This document shows, piece by piece, positions 1-6,097 of a stretch of DNA of 64,000 nucleotides. This stretch comes from an uncultured Porphyromonadaceae bacterium (lineage in GTDB: Bacteria > Bacteroidota > Bacteroidia > Bacteroidales > Muribaculaceae): the NCBI GenBank assembly GCA_947175295.1, contig CAMWMK010000005.1:1-64000 (forward strand), written 5' to 3'. A program made the position numbers and the translations under genes. A model generated the notes under the pieces. That model did not search any database and was not told the origin of the DNA. It saw only the letters and a program-made list of their open reading frames with translations. Position 1 is the first letter of the stretch, and each line of letters begins with the position of its first letter.

Positions 1-176
1 CAGGCGTCATGACGCCCGAGATAGAGGCACGCATGCTGTCGCACACACCGATCCATCGGCTCGGCGAAGTCTCCGACATCGCCCAGGCGGTCCTCTTCTT
101 CGCCTCTCCCATGTCGCCGTGGGTTTCCGGCCAGACCCTCATGGTCAACGGCGGCGGAGTCCAGACCCTCGACTGA
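1..176 (+). CDS. SDR family oxidoreductase, C-terminal end (partial)
   Basis: The 5' end lies outside the window; the visible frame starts at base 3 and stops with TGA at 174-176, giving 57 residues. It reads GVMTPEIEARML and ends VSGQTLMVNGGGVQTLD. The tail 'SGQ.L.VNGG' is the standard C-terminal signature of classical short-chain dehydrogenases of the FabG type, close to the cofactor and dimer surface. The catalytic part is not visible, so the substrate cannot be assigned; FabG (3-oxoacyl-ACP reductase) or a sugar/steroid dehydrogenase are both possible. It is absent from the ORF track because it has no start codon in the window. The next gene, on the minus strand, is convergent. Confidence 0.85.
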   Translation, partial: GVMTPEIEARMLSHTPIHRLGEVSDIAQAVLFFASPMSPWVSGQTLMVNGGGVQTLD

Positions 177-195
177 TAAACGGCATATCCAGCCT

Positions 196-960
196 TCACT
201 GGCTCGACTCCTTGATAAAGTGAGGGGATGGCTCGGGGCGATATATGAGAGAATCATTCTCTCTATAGTTCCAGAATTTATGGTATGTCTTGCCATCCTT
301 GTCCCTGTATTCCCAGTCGCCGAATTCTTCATATCCGATAAGGTGGCGACTGCCTACTACGGCCCAGCCTTTCCTTGCCATGCCGTTGCTCTTTTTATAT
401 TGGTTTATGAATACAATGGAATCATCTTCCCATATCTTATAGCCAAATGATATTGATGTATTGGGTCGAATGCTGTCGATAGTGGTTGTGACATGGTCGG
501 AGTGCATCCACATTTTAATTTCGTCGATTCTTTTGAGGGTATCGTTCCCAGTAAAAGTCACTGGCGCTTTGGATGCATCGACCCACTCCCTGCGTTTACT
601 GACATAATACTCAGGTGAATTTACATAATCGCTGAATTTTATTATGTATGAGTTGTCAGAGGAATCGTCAGGAATCAGGAAGACTTGATATGCCCCATCG
701 ATATCGAATGAAAGAGCATTCTGTTGCAGTCCTATTTCTGATAGGGTCGCCGGCAGGTGGTGGTTGACGTTGATGAAGCTGTCTAATTCAGATATAAGGC
801 CAGCCTTTTTCTCTTCATAGTCTTTTCTGTTGAATTCCTCTATTTCTGAGACTATGGAGTTGTTGATGACAAGCAGAATCACTGCAAGCGTTGCTATAAC
901 CGCGATTACAGCAACGCCTAAACCTATTATGATCTTATCTGTCAGTGATCTATTCTTCAT
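196..960 (-). CDS. Hypothetical single-pass membrane protein
   Basis: About 254 residues from the ATG at 960 (MKNRSLTDK). The ORF track begins 12 codons earlier at a GTG that overlaps the stop codon of the upstream SDR gene; I prefer the ATG because it puts a short basic N-terminus directly before one hydrophobic segment (about residues 9-32, IIIGLGVAVIAVIATLAVIL). A charged linker (EEFNRKDYEEKKAGL) and a soluble, probably periplasmic domain rich in W, Y and D follow. I do not recognise the family. It lies just downstream of the SDR gene on the same strand and may be cotranscribed with it. The layout (one anchor, coil, globular domain) suits an envelope-associated accessory protein, but no function can be assigned. 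Confidence 0.7.
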   Translation of the reverse strand: MKNRSLTDKIIIGLGVAVIAVIATLAVILLVINNSIVSEIEEFNRKDYEEKKAGLISELDSFINVNHHLPATLSEIGLQQNALSFDIDGAYQVFLIPDDSSDNSYIIKFSDYVNSPEYYVSKRREWVDASKAPVTFTGNDTLKRIDEIKMWMHSDHVTTTIDSIRPNTSISFGYKIWEDDSIVFINQYKKSNGMARKGWAVVGSRHLIGYEEFGDWEYRDKDGKTYHKFWNYRENDSLIYRPEPSPHFIKESSQ

Positions 961-992
961 GGTACGTACAAAAAGGAAGTCTTGTCCATATG

Positions 993-1748
993 TCACTTCC
1001 GGCAGATGACACTGCCGCTCGCCTGATGCGTGGCGAGGATCAGCATCTCGGCTATCTGCACATGCGCCGGGGCCTGCACCGCATATAGGGCGGCGTCGGC
1101 GATGTCGTCGCCTGTCAGCGGAACTATCCCCTTATATACGTTGGCGGCTCTGTCTGTATCTCCGTGGAAGCGCACCTCGCTGAAGCGTGTCTCCACGAGT
1201 CCCGGTTTCAGGAGCGTCACCCTCACAGGAGTCTCCGCCAGGTCGATGCGCAATCCGTCGGTAATGGCCTTGACAGCAGCCTTGGTGCCGCAGTATACGT
1301 TGCCGTTGGCATATGCCGCGTCTCCTGCTACCGACCCGATGTTGACCACATGTCCCTTGCCGCGGGCCACCATTCCCGGCACCACCGCACGGGTCATATA
1401 GAGCAGACCCTTGATGTTGGTGTCGATCATCGTGTCCCAGTCGCGGTAGTCTCCCTCATACTCCTTCTCGAGTCCGAGAGCGAGTCCGGCATTGTTGACA
1501 AGCACCTCAATCTTCTGCCATTCAGCGGGTAGGGACGCGACGGCTGCCTCGGCCGCCTCGCGGTCGCGCACATCGAATGTCAGCGCAAGGGCATCGTCTC
1601 CAAGCTCCGCCTTCAACACCTCCAGCCTCTCGGTATTCCGTCCGGTAATTATCACGCGGTAGCCCGCGCCATGAAGGCGACGCGCGCAAGCCTCGCCGAT
1701 TCCGCTTGTGGCTCCCGTCACAAGCGCTATAGGTTTCTGTATATCCAT
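993..1748 (-). CDS. SDR family NAD(P)-dependent oxidoreductase (YdfG-like)
   Basis: A complete classical short-chain dehydrogenase of about 251 residues counted from the second ATG (MDIQKPIALVTG); an ATG four codons earlier (1760) is also possible. From the second start the Rossmann cofactor motif TGATSGIG is at 11-18, the NNAG motif at 85-88, and the catalytic Ser139, Tyr152 and Lys156 (NVYCGTK) are all present. The adjacent GRN after beta-2 suggests NADP(H) preference. Length and motifs fit the YdfG/serine 3-dehydrogenase-like branch (3-hydroxy acid or malonic semialdehyde reductases), but substrate is inference. A TAATTTTG element lies upstream at 1773-1780. Confidence 0.9.
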   Translation of the reverse strand: MDIQKPIALVTGATSGIGEACARRLHGAGYRVIITGRNTERLEVLKAELGDDALALTFDVRDREAAEAAVASLPAEWQKIEVLVNNAGLALGLEKEYEGDYRDWDTMIDTNIKGLLYMTRAVVPGMVARGKGHVVNIGSVAGDAAYANGNVYCGTKAAVKAITDGLRIDLAETPVRVTLLKPGLVETRFSEVRFHGDTDRAANVYKGIVPLTGDDIADAALYAVQAPAHVQIAEMLILATHQASGSVICRK

Positions 1749-1772
1749 AATCAAAGTCATTTTTATCTAATG

Positions 1773-1780
1773 CAAAATTA
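1773..1780 (-). promoter_or_regulatory. Bacteroidota -7 promoter element for the SDR gene
   Basis: Minus-strand TAATTTTG matches the TAnnTTTG consensus of Bacteroidota sigma-ABfr promoters and lies 12 bases before the first ATG (24 before the second). A TTG at 1797-1799 gives a 16-bp spacer, shorter than the usual 19-21, so only the -7 element is convincing. Confidence 0.5.
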
Positions 1781-1817
1781 ATGAAAAATCATGAATCAAG
1801 GAAGTCCGGATTCCGGT

Positions 1818-3908
1818 TTATTCCGCAATCGTCTCCGCGACGTTCACGAAGAGGTCCGTGCTTCCAAAGCGGTCGCCCCGTTTGTTGAACCATACCGGGT
1901 TTTCTCCGGCTACTTCCACCTCCAGCACATATTCGCCTTCCGGATACGTCTTGCTTACGAAGCGCGTCCCATTGTCTACCACCTTGCTGTAGAAATCTAC
2001 GAGCGAACTATGCATCACGTCGCCACTGCTGTTCTTTATCCGTATCCAGGCATATCCCGACCTGTTGTCTGATTTTCCGACCACACTTATCCTTTTTCCC
2101 TTGAAGGGCACGGTCAGTTTGTCGCCGGGGGTGTTTGATGTCCAGCCGCAGGGAGTCGCGGTTCCATTCCGCTCCGCCTCGGTAATGGTGTCGATGTTCC
2201 AGGCATTCCAATATTCAGGTATCGATAGCCTGGTGCCGTCTACCTGTATAGGCATCCATACGTAAGTCGCCGCCGAAGCCTGATGGGGAAACGACCATCT
2301 GTCGCCCATATACATAGGTATGACATCCCCGTCCTTCTTCAGTGGAAACACAAACGTACACTGCGAGTTGTAGGTCAGCGATCCTTCCGGGCAGAACAGT
2401 CCTTGATGCTCCCATGGTCCTTCCGGCGAGGGGGCGGTATAGTAATAGTTGTCATTGCGTTCCCAGCTTGTGGTGTGTGATGTCAGCAGATAGTAGGTAT
2501 CGTCTTTCCTGAACATCGCCGGAGACTCTCCCATTCCTTTGATGTCGGCCACCTTGGCTTCGATGCTGCGGTAGTCGGGGCTGAGCCGGTAGATGGGTCC
2601 GTGGTGGATGAGCAGGTATCCCGTTCCGTCCTCATCCTGGAATGTCCCCATGTCCCATCGCTTGATGGGTTCGCCGTCATATTCTATCGTGCCGAGCAGG
2701 CGGTAGTCGCCGTCGATGCGGTCGCATACTGCTATCGCGATGTTCGGATCCTTGTATTTCATGTCGTCGGCGTGCATCAGCATCACATATTCGCCTGTGG
2801 AGGGACAGCGCATCACCTTCACCCGCTCTCCGACGCGCTCCGGCCCGAGTATGCCGTCAGGTTGCACCGGAAGCACGACCCGCTCGAATTTCCAGTTGAC
2901 GAGGTCAGGAGAGGAGTAGCATCCGAAACCGGGAAAGGCATTGCTTTCATCCGACTTGTATTCGCCGAAGAGCCAGTAGCGTCCTCCGTCTTCCACTATG
3001 CATGCGCCGTGCGCGTTCACTATGTTGCCGTCCGTGTCAAACCATGGCACTCCGTTGCGGATCACCCTTTCCGCTTCGGCCGGACCGTCGAAGAAGAGCC
3101 TGATCTGATCCTTGAGCTCCTCCCGTTCCTTCGAGTTGAAGCCGTGGCCGGCTCCGGCTATTACGTGAAGCCGGGCATCATTATATATATCCACGGCCTT
3201 TTCAGAGTCTTCCATCGAGACAATCCTGTCCTGATCTCCCTGCACTATCAGCACCGGGCCTTCATACGCGCCGATCATATCGAGTGGCTTCATGTCGTGT
3301 ATCTCCTCGAAGAAGCGGCGACCTAACTTCACTCCCCAGAGGTCGGTCACTTCCGGGATGTCGGAGAGGTGTGGATAGCGGTCTCTCCAGTTGTCGGGAA
3401 TGCACAGTGCCGGGAATACGAGTATCAGTCTGCTGATGTCGTTCTTCATCGTTGCCGCTGTCAGCGCCGAGATAAGTCCACCCTGGCTTTCGCCTATGAG
3501 CACTATTTCCTGATTGGGGGCCTGCTGCTTGAAGTGGCTTACGATTGCTTGCAGGTCGCTTTGTTCGTCAGGAATCGACATGTTGAGGGTATTGCTGTCA
3601 CTCAGACTTTTGGTCGAACCGCAAGGGAAATCGAATATATAGCATTTATATCCGAGTTCCTGCATCAGGTCGTAGTAGTTTCTGCCGAAGCTATGGTTTC
3701 CGTTGAATCCATGCGATACTATGGCCACTCCTTTGCAGTCGCCCTGCGGAGTAAAGAGTTCGCCGTATATCTTCCGGTCGCCGTTGGTGATCCACAGTTC
3801 TTCCGTAGTCCCAAGGCGTTCTTCAGTCTGTTGCTCAGCCGCCTGCATCCGCAGGCATGGCGCTCCCAGGGCGAGAATCGCCATCAGTGTCAGTAATGGT
3901 TTCTTCAT
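1818..3908 (-). CDS. Secreted alpha/beta-hydrolase (esterase) fused to a GH43-like glycosidase
   Basis: About 696 residues from the ATG at 3908 (MKKPLLTLMAILALG); the longer ORF start lacks a signal peptide. After a Sec signal (1-23) comes an alpha/beta-hydrolase domain (about 35-275) with nucleophile elbow GESQGG (Ser141), acid in VQGDQD (Asp225/227) and His255 in GAGHGF. A second domain from about 288 to 600 begins PWFDTDGNIVNAHGA and continues with RYWLFGEYKSD, a five-bladed propeller pattern like GH43 exo-beta-1,3-galactanases (subfamily 24/34 type, from memory). The last ~100 residues form a beta-rich domain, perhaps carbohydrate binding. Inference: it removes an ester decoration and then cleaves a galactan/arabinogalactan side chain in the periplasm or at the surface. 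It stands alone, with no SusCD pair nearby. Confidence 0.85.
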   Translation of the reverse strand: MKKPLLTLMAILALGAPCLRMQAAEQQTEERLGTTEELWITNGDRKIYGELFTPQGDCKGVAIVSHGFNGNHSFGRNYYDLMQELGYKCYIFDFPCGSTKSLSDSNTLNMSIPDEQSDLQAIVSHFKQQAPNQEIVLIGESQGGLISALTAATMKNDISRLILVFPALCIPDNWRDRYPHLSDIPEVTDLWGVKLGRRFFEEIHDMKPLDMIGAYEGPVLIVQGDQDRIVSMEDSEKAVDIYNDARLHVIAGAGHGFNSKEREELKDQIRLFFDGPAEAERVIRNGVPWFDTDGNIVNAHGACIVEDGGRYWLFGEYKSDESNAFPGFGCYSSPDLVNWKFERVVLPVQPDGILGPERVGERVKVMRCPSTGEYVMLMHADDMKYKDPNIAIAVCDRIDGDYRLLGTIEYDGEPIKRWDMGTFQDEDGTGYLLIHHGPIYRLSPDYRSIEAKVADIKGMGESPAMFRKDDTYYLLTSHTTSWERNDNYYYTAPSPEGPWEHQGLFCPEGSLTYNSQCTFVFPLKKDGDVIPMYMGDRWSFPHQASAATYVWMPIQVDGTRLSIPEYWNAWNIDTITEAERNGTATPCGWTSNTPGDKLTVPFKGKRISVVGKSDNRSGYAWIRIKNSSGDVMHSSLVDFYSKVVDNGTRFVSKTYPEGEYVLEVEVAGENPVWFNKRGDRFGSTDLFVNVAETIAE

Positions 3909-3944
3909 GATGTAAAGGTATGTGTTCATTCCGTTTGTTAAGGA

Positions 3945-3987
3945 CAAAGTTACAAATAATTTCCGGAATCTCCGGAAATAAACCGAA
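3945..3987 (-). promoter_or_regulatory. Promoter with TTCCGG inverted repeat upstream of the esterase-GH43 gene
   Basis: Minus-strand -7 element TAACTTTG at 3945-3952, 36 bases before the chosen ATG. Immediately upstream lies a near-palindrome (plus strand atttccgg, 5-bp spacer, ccggaaat, about 3959-3979), and another ttccgg follows at 3993-3998. The repeat covers the expected -33 position, so it may be the operator of a specific regulator rather than a -33 box. Confidence 0.55.
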
Positions 3988-4009
3988 ATAAATTCCGGTA
4001 CCATCATAA

Positions 4010-4035
4010 AAAACTTGCCGATATCGGCAAGTTTT
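4010..4035. repeat. Perfect 26-bp palindrome
   Basis: The arms AAAACTTGCCGAT and ATCGGCAAGTTTT meet without a spacer. It lies between the esterase-GH43 promoter and the intergenic repeats. It could be a dimeric-regulator operator or a cruciform/hairpin; no T-tract pattern distinguishes a terminator. Confidence 0.7.
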
Positions 4036-4064
4036 AGCTGTTAAGTAGTGTTTTCTTCAGCAAA

Positions 4065-4103
4065 GCCCATGGAACGGAGGCTTCCAGCCTCCGCCGCGCC
4101 GAC
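4065..4103 (+). repeat. Intergenic repeat R1 (hairpin unit)
   Basis: Copy of a recurring unit with core CCATGGAACGGAGGCTTCC followed by AGCCTCCGCCGCGCCGAC; GGAGGCT-TCC-AGCCTCC forms a perfect 7-bp hairpin. Other copies are at 21187, 21263, 22119, 34261 (inverted) and 34314 (inverted, diverged). A related R2-like segment (CTCACGCAGAGATGCGGAG) is at about 4168-4186. Confidence 0.85.
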
Positions 4104-4290
4104 ACTCTGTAACTTTTTCCCAAGCATTCCTGTGACCTACAGCAATACCGAATCGTTCGACGTAACGCTCACGCAGAGATGCGGAGTGGCTTAGAACGCG
4201 ATAGGCGGTTTCTCCATGCTTCTTAGCAAGTTCGAGAATAAGCACTGTAGAGAATAATGTGTTAAATAGATAATTTCATATATATAAAAT

Positions 4291-4321
4291 TTGCAAGTTT
4301 ATCACTAATTAGTTATCTTTG
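4291..4321 (+). promoter_or_regulatory. Canonical promoter of the XRE antitoxin gene
   Basis: TTG at 4291-4293, a 20-bp spacer, then TATCTTTG at 4314-4321: an exact Bacteroidota -33/-7 pair. Downstream an 18-codon open frame (4326-4382, MKCKQIEIAIRILNNLEL) overlaps the antitoxin ATG as ATGA; it may be a translational-coupling leader or the remnant of a lost toxin gene. Confidence 0.7.
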
Positions 4322-4378
4322 CATTATGAAATGTAAACAAATTGAAATAGCAATAAGAATATTAAATAACTTAGAATT

Positions 4379-4702
4379 ATGAGAAAGCTGGACCCCGAAA
4401 AATTGGTTAATCTTACTTCGTTTAATGACGAACTCGATGATAAATATGGTGTTCAAGGAACTCCAAGTCGTGAGCAATTTGACGAAGAATCACTTGCATG
4501 GTTTTATGGCAATATGCTCCGTGAACGAAGGAAAGAACTAAATCTGACTCAAAAACAAGTCGCCGAGAAACTCGGAAGGGAACAAAGTTATATTGCCCGT
4601 GTTGAGAGCGGGAAGGCAGATATCCAGCTTTCAAGCTTCTTCCGTATTGCAGCAATTCTCGGTATACAATTTGTACCGACTTTTATGCAGGTGATACGAT
4701 GA
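4379..4702 (+). CDS. XRE-family HTH regulator, orphan HigA-type antitoxin
   Basis: 107 residues. The C-terminal half (about 45-100) is a Cro/C1 helix-turn-helix: MLRERRKELNLTQKQVAEKL with recognition helix around GREQSYIARVESGKADIQL. The N-terminal 40 residues resemble the leader region of RelE/HigB-linked antitoxins. No toxin gene is adjacent: upstream there is only an 18-codon frame and intergenic repeats, and downstream the ATG of a thioredoxin-like lipoprotein overlaps its stop by 4 bp. Inference: a toxin-antitoxin remnant that kept the antitoxin, or a regulator recruited to control the lipoprotein. Composition is clearly more AT-rich than the following gene, suggesting separate origin. 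Confidence 0.8.
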   Translation: MRKLDPEKLVNLTSFNDELDDKYGVQGTPSREQFDEESLAWFYGNMLRERRKELNLTQKQVAEKLGREQSYIARVESGKADIQLSSFFRIAAILGIQFVPTFMQVIR

Positions 4703-5175
4703 GGATGAAAAAGACTGCAACGTTTATATGTGTGGTGATGGGGCTGCTGCTGTCTGCCGGCTTCGGATGCGTAGGGGAGAAGGAGGTGCCGGAGTGGTAT
4801 CTCAGGCCCGGCGACGCGCTGCCCGCTTTCGAGGTGGCTACCATCGACGGAAAGAGGGTATCCTCCGCCGATTCCTACGAGGCGGAGATGGTGATAGTCT
4901 TCTTCAACACTGACTGCCCCGATTGCCGCCGCGAGTTGCCTGAGATCCAGAAGCGCTATGACGAGAATCAGATGCTGCCCGAATCCGACCGCGACATCTA
5001 CATATGCATAGCCCGCGAGGAGGGGGAGGCCGACATAGTCAACTATTGGGAGGCCAACCATCTCACCCTTCCCGTATCGCCCCAGCCCGACCGCCGCATC
5101 TACTCCCTCTTCGCCTCCGTCGGCATACCCCGCATCTTCTACGCCCGCGACGGCCGGATAATTAACAGTCAGTGA
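4699..5175 (+). CDS. TlpA/ResA-like thioredoxin-fold lipoprotein with replaced C-terminus
   Basis: 158 residues; a signal peptide with lipobox-like SAGFGC (Cys about 24) implies an envelope lipoprotein. The thioredoxin fold follows, with the redox motif CPDC (FFNTDCPDCRRELPEIQ) and the cis-Pro strand GIPRIFYARDGRI. Expected role: thiol reduction or disulfide exchange in the periplasm. The reading frame now ends ARDGRIINSQ. About 0.86 kb further on (5999-6062) there is a second copy of the same 3' stretch, reading IFYARDGRILRSARDTNL then stop, which looks like the ancestral C-terminus. The DNA between holds the HepT/MntA pair. So the gene was interrupted near its end but kept all catalytic residues and probably remains functional. 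It is translationally coupled (ATGA) to the XRE gene. Confidence 0.85.
   Translation: MRMKKTATFICVVMGLLLSAGFGCVGEKEVPEWYLRPGDALPAFEVATIDGKRVSSADSYEAEMVIVFFNTDCPDCRRELPEIQKRYDENQMLPESDRDIYICIAREEGEADIVNYWEANHLTLPVSPQPDRRIYSLFASVGIPRIFYARDGRIINSQ
5122..5160 (+). repeat. Left copy of 39-bp direct repeat bounding the HepT/MntA insert
   Basis: Aligns to 5999-6037 with 3 mismatches over 39 bp (shared core CGCATCTTCTAYGCCCGCGA then CGGCCGGATA). The left copy is the 3' end of the thioredoxin-like gene. Confidence 0.85.
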
Positions 5176-5267
5176 AATACTATGGAATATTCCCGATTTT
5201 TATAGGTACATCACCCGGTCAAACATTATTGAGGGCAGCGGAGTAAGTATATTGATGCAAAATATGA

Positions 5268-5624
5268 TTAAATTTTATCGTTGTCAATAAGGTTCACAAC
5301 TTCTTTTTTAAGCAATGGTAGATGTTTTATTACGATTCCCCAGACGATCTCCGGCATCAGGGAATCATAGGCATGAATAACCAAATTTCTCATATCGACA
5401 ATTTTACGTGCCGATGTAACTGGAATTTCCGGATTTATTTTCAAAGTTCTGTTCATAGCTTCTCCGATAATTTCCAGATTCCTTTCTACTCCTCTTCGGA
5501 AAAGAGTGTCATCCCTGAATGTTGCGAACATTCGAGGTCTATCAGCCATAAACGATTCTATTTCCAAGATAGAAGACAATATATCAGATAGATATTTTCG
5601 TATTTTCCTTTCTGGATTATCCAT
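5268..5624 (-). CDS. hepT: HepT-like HEPN ribonuclease toxin
   Basis: 118 residues, all-alpha, typical length for HepT (HEPN, DUF86). The diagnostic RX4HXY motif is present as RNLVIHAY (about residues 79-86), the catalytic RNase site of HEPN toxins. Known biology of the family: HepT cleaves RNA (for example tRNA ends) unless its partner nucleotidyltransferase MntA adenylylates the motif tyrosine. The start overlaps the end of mntA by 8 bp, so mntA is translated first and the two are coupled. AT-rich DNA unlike the thioredoxin gene that flanks it on both sides indicates recent insertion. Confidence 0.93.
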   Translation of the reverse strand: MDNPERKIRKYLSDILSSILEIESFMADRPRMFATFRDDTLFRRGVERNLEIIGEAMNRTLKINPEIPVTSARKIVDMRNLVIHAYDSLMPEIVWGIVIKHLPLLKKEVVNLIDNDKI

Positions 5625-5919
5625 AGATAAGATATTTTGTTTCCTCTAATTCTTCCTTGAAATATGGGTTCTTGACCGACATTTCATCGACAAGATCTAC
5701 ATCTCTGCCAAATAGATTCTTCAAAGCATAGTAAAAGTCAAAATAATTATCGGCATAGTTGTCATGGTCTATTTCTGAATTGAAATCCACCAATATGTCG
5801 ACATCGCTCTGATCATTAAACCTCGACGTAAGAATTGATCCGAAAGCATACAGTTTCCGGACATTGTATTTCTTGCAAAGGTTGAATAGTCTATGTAGAT
5901 TATCTGTGATTAGATACAT
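5617..5919 (-). CDS. mntA: MntA-like nucleotidyltransferase antitoxin
   Basis: About 100 residues from the ATG at 5919 (MYLITDNLHRLF); the longer ORF start runs back into the direct repeat and is not plausible. It carries the minimal nucleotidyltransferase motif GSX10DXD (GSILTSRFNDQSDVDILVDF) with metal-binding aspartates. In the characterised HepT/MntA pairs this enzyme neutralises the toxin by transferring AMP from ATP to the HEPN tyrosine; here the target RNLVIHAY is intact, so the same mechanism is expected (inference). Order is antitoxin first, toxin second. Confidence 0.9.
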   Translation of the reverse strand: MYLITDNLHRLFNLCKKYNVRKLYAFGSILTSRFNDQSDVDILVDFNSEIDHDNYADNYFDFYYALKNLFGRDVDLVDEMSVKNPYFKEELEETKYLIYG

Positions 5920-5998
5920 GTGGCTATCAGAATTATAATGTTCTTTATAAAAGAATAACAATGAAATCGTCAGATATGTTTTTATATAAAGATGGCAA

Positions 5999-6064
5999 GG
6001 CACCCCCCGCATCTTCTATGCCCGCGACGGCCGGATACTCAGAAGTGCGAGAGATACCAATCTT
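5999..6064 (+). pseudogene. Detached 3' fragment of the thioredoxin-like gene and right direct repeat
   Basis: Bases 5999-6037 repeat 5122-5160 (39 bp, 3 mismatches). In the thioredoxin frame it reads TPRIFYARDGRILRSARDTNL and ends with TAA at about 6062-6064, most simply explained as the original gene end left behind after an 877-bp insertion. It has no start codon. Confidence 0.75.
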
Positions 6065-6097
6065 TAATTAGTCAAGTGCCATATTCCTGTATCGTTT

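Noticed and set aside
4057-4245. 62-residue minus-strand ORF
   Set aside because: Mostly reads through intergenic repeats R1/R2; no supporting start region.
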